Notes: a model not told the origin generated them from the letters alone. A stretch of 7,369 bases of DNA from CAZSPL01 sp964608735 (GCA_964608735.1 CAZSPL010000200.1:1-7369); one strand, 5' to 3'; counted from the stretch's first letter, positions 1 to 6,436 are shown. Program-made: numbers and translations.

Positions 1-534
1 GCGCTATCGATGCCGCTTTTCATCAAACATTCGCACACTGAAGTGTGCGGTACCCCCAATTGGGACTGGAGGAACAGTGGGGGGCATCTTGTTACATCGG
101 CGATATTGTTCCTCCTCATGCTGCACTGCGTTTCATCGATGACCCCGTGGAACGACTTCCGCCCGACGAAGGACAATATCCGGCTCGGGAATGACTTCGT
201 CGATAAAATCAGGCAGATAGACGGCGATGTGCTTATGCCGTCGATGACATACTACGCGTGGCTCGCGGGCAAGGAGCAGGATTATCTCGGCGTATCGTTG
301 ATGGATCTTTTGCACATCAACATGCAGCCGTACCCGCTTATCGAGGATATCGAGGATGGGCGCTTTGCCGCGATCTGCGTTCCATACTATTTCGACGCCG
401 AGGGATACTGGCGCGATGACCTCGCGAAGTACGGCTATTCAGGCCCCGGGGAGATTATCACGTTCCCGACGAGGGAATATAATCTCTGCATCACCGTCGA
501 GGAACCACCGAATAAAGTATATTGGCGGAAGTAA
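1..534 (+). CDS. C-terminal part of a membrane protein resembling a GT-C-type glycosyltransferase (5' partial)
   Basis: The frame is open to the left edge and ends at TAA (532-534). The first ATG is at 10, but no ribosome site can be seen before it, so I treat the gene as 5'-truncated. Counting from that ATG, residues about 27-44 (LVTSAILFLLMLHCVSS) form one transmembrane helix. It is followed by a soluble domain of about 130 residues containing NDFVDKIRQIDGDVLMPSM and, shortly after, AWLAGK. A final membrane helix followed by a GDVLxP...LAGK-like segment is, from memory, typical of the C-terminal domain of large polytopic GT39-like glycosyltransferases of uncultured bacteria, which act on polyprenyl-phosphate sugars. 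The catalytic N-terminal part is not in the window, so the role is inferred. Residues about 7-18 are encoded by a palindromic repeat, so the N-terminal 25 residues may not be original protein sequence. The gene converges on the GT87-family gene and overlaps it by 44 bp. Confidence 0.5.
   Translation, partial: ALSMPLFIKHSHTEVCGTPNWDWRNSGGHLVTSAILFLLMLHCVSSMTPWNDFRPTKDNIRLGNDFVDKIRQIDGDVLMPSMTYYAWLAGKEQDYLGVSLMDLLHINMQPYPLIEDIEDGRFAAICVPYYFDAEGYWRDDLAKYGYSGPGEIITFPTREYNLCITVEEPPNKVYWRK
32..49. repeat. Perfect palindromic hairpin inside the first reading frame
   Basis: CGCACACT (32-39) and AGTGTGCG (42-49) are exact inverted repeats separated by GA; in RNA this would be a 7-bp stem with a TGAA loop. 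A second perfect palindrome, CCCAATTGGG, follows at 55-64. Together they look like a short intergenic-type repeat rather than ordinary coding sequence, although the frame stays open through them (HSHTEVCGTPN). Similar hairpins occur in many copies in some environmental bacterial genomes; copy number here cannot be judged. Confidence 0.6.
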
Positions 535-1864
535 TCAAACTCGCAAGACCCGGTTTGCTGAATATCCTGTGCCGCTTGAACGGCCCCACGAGCACGCTGA
601 GACAGAAGATGAAAATTATCACTGCCGCTATCGGCCTTATCCATGGGATGTCCCAGTTCGGAAGCATGCTGGCATAGCCAAGGTGCCGCGGCGGGATGAC
701 CAGCAGAAGCCATGCCGCTATCAGCCATTTGCTCCCATATTTCAGATAGAGGAATGTCACCACCGGGAGGAGCATCAGATAGTGATACTCCCAGACATTC
801 GTGTATATCATGAAATAAACAGCCACCCACATGCATATGCATTCGGCGAATTTGTCGTCCCGCGCGCGGATAGTGGCCCAGAGTCCGGCGGCAAGGAAAA
901 TGAATATGCTGATGAAATTGTAGACGGGATTTATCTTCTCTGTTTTCCTGTCAATCTTCTTCCAGCCCAGCTTCGCGATGTTCCCCTGCACGCTCACATT
1001 TCCGACCGATTGAAGCCCAGCGAACATGAAACCGATACCTTTCGCCGAAAGGTCCTCGCGTCCGGGAATCGGTATGTTGGTGAATATGAATTTCCCGGCG
1101 TCGCCCGGATGCATCACGAAATACGGCCCGCACGTGAGCGTGAGCAACAGCACCAGCCATAGGAGCGGCTTCCACGATTTCCAGCGTATGATGGCGGGAA
1201 GGCATATCGCCGTGTTTATCTTCCACATCACCGACGCGGTCCACCATCCCCGCACATTTCCGACAGCCCAACCCGACGCCGCGAGTATCATCCCGAGTAT
1301 CATCGCGGTCTGCATCATGTTGAACTGCCCGAGGAACAGCTCGCAGTAGAACGGCACGAACATGAGGAACATCGCCGCCGTGATATGAATCCGCCGCATA
1401 CCGCCGAAGTGATACGCGAGCGCCCCCATGCATCCGAGGAACAGAATCTCCGAAAGCAGTATCCAGAGCCGGTATGCCGTCCACGGATTGAACAGGTTGA
1501 GCACGACCCCCACCGATGACGCCACCGGCAGATAGCGGAACGGGTAGTAATATGGAATCACCTCGAGATAATCGGAGTTGTCATCCATGCTCGAATAAAG
1601 CGTATCCCCCTCGAGCATCTCGTGCCCGGCATAATAGATGGCGTAGAAATCGCACGCCTGGATGAGTTTATTGTTCGTGGTATTGAAGAAATATTCATCC
1701 CAGAGGCCGGTATGCACGGAGACCAGCACGCTGATATGCGCGATGACGCCGATATATACGGCCGCCTTCAGCCATTTGTCTTCGGGGCTTCGCCAGTATG
1801 CGACGAGATCGCGCAGGAATGAGACAACCATGGTTGCGTACGCTCCCTCTATGAGCTTCCTCAT
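491..1864 (-). CDS. GT87 / DUF2029 family polytopic membrane glycosyltransferase
   Basis: This 457-residue integral membrane protein has about ten hydrophobic segments, for example around 33-50, 112-125, 133-152, 160-178, 184-202, 234-251, 314-332, 341-373, 380-391 and 411-427. Sequence landmarks fit the GT87 (DUF2029) family of GT-C glycosyltransferases, which move sugars such as mannose from polyprenyl-phosphate donors on the outer face of the cytoplasmic membrane. They are CDFYAIYYAG with Asp72 after the first helix (the usual place of the catalytic Asp), GDTLY (86-90), YPFRYLP (107-113), LGQFN (178-182) and MWKINTAICLP (213-223). Length is normal for the family. The chosen ATG (1864) has AGGA four bases upstream; the ATG at codon 12 has GAGGGAG 11 bases upstream and is a real alternative. 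The stop is TGA (491-493). The last ~25 residues lie beyond the final helix and partly overlap the convergent gene. Donor and acceptor cannot be read from sequence. An inverted repeat lies 40-71 bp upstream. Confidence 0.85.
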   Translation of the reverse strand: MRKLIEGAYATMVVSFLRDLVAYWRSPEDKWLKAAVYIGVIAHISVLVSVHTGLWDEYFFNTTNNKLIQACDFYAIYYAGHEMLEGDTLYSSMDDNSDYLEVIPYYYPFRYLPVASSVGVVLNLFNPWTAYRLWILLSEILFLGCMGALAYHFGGMRRIHITAAMFLMFVPFYCELFLGQFNMMQTAMILGMILAASGWAVGNVRGWWTASVMWKINTAICLPAIIRWKSWKPLLWLVLLLTLTCGPYFVMHPGDAGKFIFTNIPIPGREDLSAKGIGFMFAGLQSVGNVSVQGNIAKLGWKKIDRKTEKINPVYNFISIFIFLAAGLWATIRARDDKFAECICMWVAVYFMIYTNVWEYHYLMLLPVVTFLYLKYGSKWLIAAWLLLVIPPRHLGYASMLPNWDIPWIRPIAAVIIFIFCLSVLVGPFKRHRIFSKPGLASLITSANILYSVVPRR

Positions 1865-1903
1865 TCCGTCCTGGCTGGCTGGCTGATGTGAATCGTCGAA
1901 GTA

Positions 1904-1935
1904 TTTGAGTCTCTATAATCCGTATTCGACTCAAA
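1904..1935. promoter_or_regulatory. 8-bp perfect inverted repeat upstream of the GT87-family gene, possible operator
   Basis: TTTGAGTC (1904-1911) and GACTCAAA (1928-1935) are exact inverted repeats with a 16-base spacer. The centres of the two arms are 24 bp apart. The spacer carries TATAAT (1914-1919, plus strand), whose complement is ATTATA. The site lies 40-71 bp before the minus-strand start at 1864, a position that suits an operator or an untranslated leader hairpin. No convincing -35 box accompanies the TATAAT on either strand, so promoter identity is unproven. Confidence 0.35.
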
Positions 1936-2033
1936 CACGAGACACATATTAGTAACCTGAGGAGGTCACCAGGTCTAAATCGGAGATAAAAAATCCTCCT
2001 GTCGGAGCGCGGGATCGGGCTTTCGTTCGGTGT

Positions 2034-2066
2034 CCCCTCCCTTACGGTCGGGGCTCGGGTTTTTTC
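2034..2066. repeat. G/C-rich stem with following T-run, repeat-like or terminator-like
   Basis: CCCC (2034-2037) can pair with GGGG (2050-2053), and CC (2040-2041) with GG (2046-2047), around a TTAC loop, leaving a 2x2 internal mismatch. CTCGGG and then six T (2060-2065) follow. The T-run is six bases beyond the stem, so this is not a clean intrinsic terminator. It also sits between divergent gene starts, where a terminator has no obvious job. It looks more like a member of a GC-rich intergenic repeat family. Confidence 0.3.
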
Positions 2067-2085
2067 TTAAAATGTATTCACGTAT

Positions 2086-2148
2086 GGCACGGACAAGCGG
2101 CTGCCAATCACCATGCCTCTGCCAACTCGTATGAAGCTTGCCCGTGCC
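2086..2148. repeat. Large imperfect inverted repeat in the divergent intergenic region
   Basis: GGCACGGACAAGC (2086-2098) pairs with GCTTGCCCGTGCC (2136-2148) at 12 of 13 positions; the mismatch is A2093 against C2141. The 37-base loop contains a direct repeat CTGCCAA at 2101-2107 and 2119-2125. A smaller hairpin, ACGGC-TAC-GCCGT, follows at 2163-2175. No open frame with coding character overlaps it. It resembles a REP-like or miniature-element remnant; function unknown. Confidence 0.5.
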
Positions 2149-2256
2149 TTCAATCGCGCATCACGGCTACGCCGTCGCACAAGAGCGCGAATAGATACGC
2201 GCTACCCGGTTTTTTCAACTGGCCTAAGATGTCCGTGCTCTGACGCTTGCATCACC

Positions 2257-2285
2257 GTGAATAGAGGCCCCTCATCGTCTATAAT
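2257..2285 (+). promoter_or_regulatory. Candidate sigma-70-type promoter for the CocE-like hydrolase
   Basis: A consensus -10 box TATAAT lies at 2280-2285. With a 17-bp spacer the -35 position reads GTGAAT (2257-2262), a poor match to TTGACA. Transcription would begin near 2292, leaving a leader of about 27 nt before the ATG at 2319. That favours the ATG over the TTG at 2292, which would lie at the transcription start itself. Confidence 0.4.
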
Positions 2286-2318
2286 CTACAATTGAATCCA
2301 ATACCCGCGAGGTGCGAG

Positions 2319-3653
2319 ATGGGACGTCAATACGATGTAAAGGTCAAGACACACGTACAATGCGAGATGCCCGACGGTGTCATGCTTTCGAACGACATAT
2401 ACATCCCCGATGCCCCCGGCCCATTCCCATGCATCTTCGTGCGTACGCCGTACGCCAACAACGCCGAGAAGAAAGTCGCGTATTGCAAAAAATTCGCCTC
2501 CGCGGGATACGCCGTGGTAATTCAGGACGTTCGCGGCCGCTATGATTCCGAGGGGGAATGGTACCCGTTTTTCAACGAGCGCGACGACTCCATTGCATCG
2601 CAGGCGTGGATAGCCCGGCAGGATTTCTGCGACGGCAACATCGCGCTCTACGGCCGGTCATATGAGGGCTACTGCGTATGGATGGGGACATTCGGGCATC
2701 ATCCCGCTGTCAAGGCTATCGTACCTGTCGTCGCGCTGCCCGACCCGGTCATCAATGTGCCGTGGCAGAACGGCGCGCCGATGTGGAACATGATCGAGTG
2801 GGCGTTCTTCATCCACGGGCGTACGAACCAGAATATCACCGAGCCGAACTGGGAATCGCTCTATAAATTCAAGCCGCTCGATAAAATCGACGAGCAGGCG
2901 GGTTTTATCAGCAAGCCGTGGCGCGACTGGATGGCGCATGAAACCCTCGACGACTACTGGAAGCCCGCATGTTATATGCATCGCATGAACGAGCTCGATA
3001 TCCCCGCGCTGCATATATGCGGGTGGTATGACGACGACGGCCCGAGCACATTCAACAATTACCCCAGCGCGCGACGGCTCGCCGCGAGTCGCGAAGCGCG
3101 CGACGGGCAGACTCTCATCATCGGGCCGTGGCCCCACGCGACCAATACGCACACCATCATCGCCGGGGTCGATTTCGGCCCGGAGGAAGTCATAGACCTC
3201 GACGGGCTCATCATCAAATGGCTGGACAGGCATATCGGCGCGAAGCCGGAATCATGGGACGGCCAGCCGCGCGCGCGGATTTTCATCATGGCCGAGAACC
3301 GCTGGCACGAGTGGGAGGACTGGCCGCATCCGGACGCCGTCGAGAAATCGGTTTTCATCCATTCCGGAGGCAAAGCGAACAGCGTCTACGGCGACGGCTC
3401 GATGTCGCTCGAAGCACCCGCGGCGGATGAACGCGCTGATGAATTCACTTACGACCCGGATAACCCGGCGCCGTTCATCTATGATGCGGCGTCGCTGCAG
3501 GTCGGCGGCCCGTACGACCAGCGCCCGGTCGAACGGCGCGATGATGTTCTCTGCTACACCACCGAACCGCTTGAAAGCGATATCGTCGTATGCGGGAGGA
3601 TATTCGCCGAGATATGGATTTCGTCATCGGCGGAGGATACCGACGTCATGTGA
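2319..3653 (+). CDS. CocE/NonD-family (S15-like) alpha/beta hydrolase, ended early by an in-frame TGA
   Basis: This 444-residue product contains the whole alpha/beta-hydrolase domain of the CocE/NonD family (X-Pro dipeptidyl-peptidase S15-like), whose members cleave esters or amides. The nucleophile motif is GRSYEG with Ser114 (GxSYxG). The likely acid is Asp238 in CGWYDDDG, and the likely base is His273 in GPWPHA. VRGRYDSEGEW (71-81) is also family-typical. From about residue 315 the PepX-C-type jelly-roll domain begins (GPYDQRPVERRDDVLCYTTEPL), but the frame stops in the DTD motif at TGA 3651-3653. The normal C-terminus follows in the same frame, so the full-length form would be 2319-3983, about 554 codons, the usual family length. 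I chose ATG 2319 because GAGGT lies five bases upstream (2309-2313); a TTG at 2292 would add nine residues but has no such site. No signal peptide is visible, so it is probably cytoplasmic. Whether the truncated form folds is uncertain; substrate unknown. Confidence 0.85.
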   Translation: MGRQYDVKVKTHVQCEMPDGVMLSNDIYIPDAPGPFPCIFVRTPYANNAEKKVAYCKKFASAGYAVVIQDVRGRYDSEGEWYPFFNERDDSIASQAWIARQDFCDGNIALYGRSYEGYCVWMGTFGHHPAVKAIVPVVALPDPVINVPWQNGAPMWNMIEWAFFIHGRTNQNITEPNWESLYKFKPLDKIDEQAGFISKPWRDWMAHETLDDYWKPACYMHRMNELDIPALHICGWYDDDGPSTFNNYPSARRLAASREARDGQTLIIGPWPHATNTHTIIAGVDFGPEEVIDLDGLIIKWLDRHIGAKPESWDGQPRARIFIMAENRWHEWEDWPHPDAVEKSVFIHSGGKANSVYGDGSMSLEAPAADERADEFTYDPDNPAPFIYDAASLQVGGPYDQRPVERRDDVLCYTTEPLESDIVVCGRIFAEIWISSSAEDTDVM

Positions 3654-3983
3654 AAATTGTGCGACGTGCATCCCAGCGGTCTCTCGCGCCAGGTATGCGG
3701 GGGCAATATTCGCGTGGCGCTGAGGGATTCGCTCGAAAAACTCGACCCGCTTCCGCCGGGGGAAGTCGCGAAGCTGAGAATCGACATGTGGGCGACGGGA
3801 ATCCGCTTCCTGAAAGGGCACCGGATGCGCCTCGAAATATCATCCTCCGCATGCCCGCAACTCGGCACACACACCAACACACTCGAACCGCGCGGAAGCG
3901 CCGTGAAGCTCGTCATCGCGCAAAACAAGGTTCATCATGACAAGAGCCACCCATCGCGGCTGATACTGCCGGTGATGAAATAG
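3654..3983 (+). pseudogene. C-terminal continuation of the CocE-like hydrolase downstream of the in-frame TGA
   Basis: Immediately after the TGA, in the same frame, 109 codons encode the rest of the family's C-terminal jelly-roll domain, ending at TAG (3981-3983). The landmarks are KLCDVHPSG (family form roughly KLVDVxPDG), LPPGEVAKLRIDMW, FLKGHRMRLEISSSACP, HTNT, and the closing HHDKSHPSRLILPV. There is no frame change and no further stop, so the sequence is undamaged apart from the TGA. No ATG with a ribosome site exists to start it separately (the nearest is TTG 3657). It is therefore either untranslated, translated by readthrough, or part of one gene with a sequencing error. It replaces the last fifth of the enzyme. 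Confidence 0.8.
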
Positions 3984-4164
3984 AATCCGCGTATAGCATT
4001 GTACACGAGTAAATATTTGTATCAAGAAATGTGCATCTAAGGAAAATGGGAAGCGCTTTGTATTGAGCTTTCTCCATCCGCAAATAACGGTCACCCGAAT
4101 CGACATACTGCCTTAGCCGGGGCGGTGTTAATATCAATTTCACGCCGTTCGCCGGGCAATAGGC

Positions 4165-4194
4165 TTGACATAGTCATCAAGGGAAAAAATCAAT
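4165..4194 (+). promoter_or_regulatory. Candidate promoter for the first lipoprotein gene
   Basis: A perfect -35 consensus TTGACA lies at 4165-4170. The -10 region at the right distance is poor: AATCAA (17-bp spacer, 4188-4193) or ATCAAT (18-bp spacer, 4189-4194). It lies 40-69 bp before the start codon in the 250-bp gap after the hydrolase, in which I see no gene. A bulged hairpin with an AT-rich loop (4121-4146) is just upstream and might be an operator, but this is speculative. Confidence 0.35.
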
Positions 4195-4201
4195 CCATTT
4201 A

Positions 4202-4225
4202 TTCTCTCTTACGAGAGGAAGGAGG
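4202..4225 (+). promoter_or_regulatory. Strong Shine-Dalgarno with an abutting leader hairpin
   Basis: AAGGAGG (4219-4225) lies eight bases before the ATG at 4234, a near-ideal ribosome site that fixes the start. Directly before it, TTCTCTC (4202-4208) and GAGAGGA (4213-4219) form a 7-bp stem (one T-G pair) with a TTAC loop. The stem touches only the first base of the Shine-Dalgarno, so it more likely protects the leader than hides the site. Confidence 0.6.
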
Positions 4226-4233
4226 CTAAAAAG

Positions 4234-6267
4234 ATGTCCGTCTGTTGGTTCAGACTGAGCGCGCTCACGGCAATTCTGCTGCTCGGCGTTGTTATCACCG
4301 GATGCTCGGACGCATCCACTCCTTTCGAGCCGTTGAATACCGCGGCGCCCGCACTTTCAAATGGCGGGAATCACGATGCAGGGCTCTCGGGCAACAATGT
4401 GATGGGGATATACGGGTTTGAGTTTGACGAAGAAGCCGTCGAGCTTATCCCCGTGGCTGAACGTCAGCTCGCGGCGCACTATGATGTGACCGCGTGGGTG
4501 ATGCCCCCCGGTTGCGGCGGCGTGGGATGCCTTACCTATGTCATCAACTCATGGGATCCGATTAACCGCATACTCGATTTAAACGCAACGATCGAAAACC
4601 CGACAAACCTCACGGCATACGACGTTCGCCTGATATTCAGGTTCTTTATCATGAGAAGTCTTTTGAATGTCGATTCCTACACGCCAAACTTCGTCCCCGT
4701 GGGCGAGATAAACCCGTTCATCGCATTTTCAAAGGGAAGCGCCGTGCGACAGTTCGGGCCGTCCCCGACCAAGATCACCGAAGCCGTGAAGATTTACTGG
4801 CCCCTGGGCGCCGGTGGATTCGTGATCAATATCGTCGAGGGATGCTGGCCCGGGCATTGCCAGGAGCCTTATGAAATCAACGCCATCGGCACGACCGGGC
4901 CGATATATCCCGCCGGCAGCACGACGATATCATGCGATGTGCTCGACTGGCAAAGCGATGTGCTCGGGGTGAAGGTGGATACGACTCCTATTACCGGCGG
5001 CTGGACGGCGCTGACAAACACAGCCGGGGTCACATGGCAGGCGAATGTCGCCAACAGCGTGGGTGCCCCTGTCGGGGATTATCCGTGCTGGATCAAAGCG
5101 ACATCGAATCCATCGAGCCCGACGTTCACCGACCTTTATCACAAGGTGATTATCAAAATAAGGATCGGTAAATGGGGCCAGCAGGGGATTTACCAGCTTC
5201 CCTCCGGTCCATGCACGACCGATTTCGGCGTGATAGGCGCGACGGGCTCCGCGATTGATTCGAACATCCTCATGGTGGGCGACGACCCGGTGTGGGCCGC
5301 TTCACCCTGCGATGCCATCGACAAGTACGGAGCCTACTACGGGCCGAGCGTCATGTACAAGAGCCTGGTCAACCTCGACCCGACCAACAACACCTATCAG
5401 CCGTATCCGCCGGAGCGCATCGACGCATCTAACGACGGCGCCGCCGGATGGAACAACATCGACACCGCTCTCATGTACAACCAGCCCGGCTACACCCCGG
5501 CAGCCGGAATCCTGAATATGTACATCTACTCGAACATCGACCGCAACACCAACTTCGTGTTCGCATGGCCCAACGACCACAGGCATTTCCGCCCGCCCTC
5601 GCCCACGAACAACGATTATTTCCCCATAGATGTGTGCGACGATTTCAAGCGTTTCCAGTACGCGCTGATGGTAGATTTCAATTCGAGCGCCCTTGTGATG
5701 GGCTTCGAAAGCGCCCCGGGCGGCAACTATCAGAACAATGACATCATCTATTACGCACCGATACCCACCGGCGCCGGCGGGGGATGCGGCTTCATCGAGC
5801 CGGGCTCCGATGTCGGCGGCATCGACGCGTGGCAGATGAATTTCCAGACGTGCCGGCTTTTCATCCTCGAACATGGCGCGGGCTGGGAAGTGGAAGCATT
5901 CGACATCCTTAATAACCAGCCCGGATGGGCCTTCGATAATGTCCAGTGGATGTTCTGTAACAAGTTCACCGACGTCGAGCCTATCGACATCGAGCTGCTT
6001 CCTTCCAACCCCGGCTTTACACCGAATCCCGGCAGCCCGACGTACTGCGTGCTCGTCGACCTCTGGCCGGGCGGGATTTCGGGGGGCGATGTGTGGTTCT
6101 ACGATGCGCTGACGGGGGCCTATGTCGGAAGCCTGAGCTTACTCGGCACGGGCCTGACATCTCCGCCGATACTGGGCGCGCCGCAATATATCGACATCGA
6201 TGACGGCACTTTCGAGATTCACGTTATGCAAGCAGGACCGATTGCACAGGTTTTCAAGTGGCTTTAA
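4234..6267 (+). CDS. Large predicted envelope lipoprotein, unrecognised family, first of a tandem pair
   Basis: This 677-residue protein starts with a lipoprotein signal peptide: Arg7, a hydrophobic stretch (about 9-22), and the lipobox ITGC with the modified Cys at 24. The mature protein should be a lipid-anchored, exported envelope protein. A Ser/Asn/Gly-rich linker (25-53) leads to a region shared with the downstream gene (54 to about 290). Its landmarks are GFEFDEE (61-67), CGGVGC (Cys94, Cys99), NPTNLTAYD, SYTPNF, NPFIAF, CWPGHC (Cys204, Cys209), ISCDVLDWQ (Cys234) and DTTPITGG (249-256). The pattern suggests a beta-rich fold with possible disulphides. The remaining ~380 residues are rich in Gly, Pro, Asn, Asp and aromatics, without transmembrane segments or any enzymatic motif I know; they could be a beta-propeller or an adhesin-like domain, but this is a guess. 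It appears to be transcribed alone: its own promoter candidate lies upstream and a strong terminator follows. I do not recognise the family. Confidence 0.85.
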   Translation: MSVCWFRLSALTAILLLGVVITGCSDASTPFEPLNTAAPALSNGGNHDAGLSGNNVMGIYGFEFDEEAVELIPVAERQLAAHYDVTAWVMPPGCGGVGCLTYVINSWDPINRILDLNATIENPTNLTAYDVRLIFRFFIMRSLLNVDSYTPNFVPVGEINPFIAFSKGSAVRQFGPSPTKITEAVKIYWPLGAGGFVINIVEGCWPGHCQEPYEINAIGTTGPIYPAGSTTISCDVLDWQSDVLGVKVDTTPITGGWTALTNTAGVTWQANVANSVGAPVGDYPCWIKATSNPSSPTFTDLYHKVIIKIRIGKWGQQGIYQLPSGPCTTDFGVIGATGSAIDSNILMVGDDPVWAASPCDAIDKYGAYYGPSVMYKSLVNLDPTNNTYQPYPPERIDASNDGAAGWNNIDTALMYNQPGYTPAAGILNMYIYSNIDRNTNFVFAWPNDHRHFRPPSPTNNDYFPIDVCDDFKRFQYALMVDFNSSALVMGFESAPGGNYQNNDIIYYAPIPTGAGGGCGFIEPGSDVGGIDAWQMNFQTCRLFILEHGAGWEVEAFDILNNQPGWAFDNVQWMFCNKFTDVEPIDIELLPSNPGFTPNPGSPTYCVLVDLWPGGISGGDVWFYDALTGAYVGSLSLLGTGLTSPPILGAPQYIDIDDGTFEIHVMQAGPIAQVFKWL

Positions 6268-6290
6268 AATGTACCGCGATTTGACCATCG

Positions 6291-6319
6291 ACCGCCCGGG
6301 AAGAATCCGGGCGGTTTTT
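6291..6319 (+). terminator. Strong intrinsic terminator after the first lipoprotein gene
   Basis: CCGCCCGG (6292-6299) and CCGGGCGG (6307-6314) form a perfect GC-rich 8-bp stem with the seven-base loop GAAGAAT, followed at once by five T (6315-6319). It lies 24 bases after the TAA at 6265-6267. It should separate transcription of the two paralogous lipoprotein genes. Confidence 0.92.
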
Positions 6320-6406
6320 AATATACCTTTGATTTGATAATAGATGATAAATGATGACAAGAAATCCAGTAACAAGCAGTAGCTGATAATTTCTGCACAC
6401 GGGCAT

Positions 6407-6436
6407 TTGCACGACTATAGCGAGCTTCGATATAGT
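6407..6436 (+). promoter_or_regulatory. Candidate promoter for the second lipoprotein gene
   Basis: TTGCAC (6407-6412) and TATAGT (6431-6436) are separated by 18 bp. The -10 has one mismatch to consensus; the -35 matches only its first three bases. Transcription would start near 6443, about 40 nt before the ATG. A separate promoter is expected because a strong terminator lies just upstream. Confidence 0.35.

Larger units (their letters stand above)
1865..2318. other. Divergent intergenic region without a recognisable gene
   Basis: This 454-bp stretch separates the GT87-family gene (minus) from the hydrolase (plus). Besides the inverted repeats and promoter listed separately, it holds CTGG repeated 3.5 times (1871-1884) just before the minus-strand start, and a T6 run at 2210-2215. 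The one open frame across 2113-2295 is Arg-rich, has no ribosome site and runs through the hairpin arms, so I do not call it a gene. Confidence 0.6.

Noticed and set aside
356..1162. Plus-strand open frame of 268 codons
   Set aside because: It lies antisense to the GT87-family gene, is rich in Arg, His and Pro with no domain pattern, and has no ribosome site; it is a shadow of high-GC coding DNA.
1871..1884. CTGG tetranucleotide repeat as a phase-variation tract before the GT87-family gene
   Set aside because: Only 3.5 copies are present, which is too few to support slippage-based switching.
2292..2318. TTG at 2292 as the start of the hydrolase
   Set aside because: It coincides with the transcription start predicted from TATAAT at 2280-2285 and has no Shine-Dalgarno, whereas ATG 2319 has GAGGT at the right distance.
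3651..3653. Reassigned genetic code (TGA as Trp or Gly)
   Set aside because: Only one internal TGA occurs in all the coding sequence here, TGG is used throughout for Trp, and the GT87-family gene ends with TGA at a sensible length.
3651..3705. Selenocysteine insertion at the in-frame TGA
   Set aside because: I could find only 3-4 bp pairings (such as GCGA with TCGC) in the bases after the TGA, not a convincing bacterial SECIS hairpin, and the position is not a usual Cys site in the family. Not fully excluded without the genome's sel genes.
4048..4073. Hairpin after the hydrolase as its terminator
   Set aside because: GGGAAGC and GCTTTCT pair only with wobbles around a 12-base loop, and no T-run follows.
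5302..5874. Minus-strand open frame of 190 codons inside the first lipoprotein gene
   Set aside because: It is antisense to a well-supported gene and has the Val/Arg/Asp-rich composition of a frame shadow. The same applies to 2658-3233 and 951-1484 on the minus strand.
6329..6358. GATAAT/GATGATAAATGATGA stretch as a tandem repeat
   Set aside because: The units are irregular and short; it looks like AT-rich intergenic sequence rather than a defined repeat.
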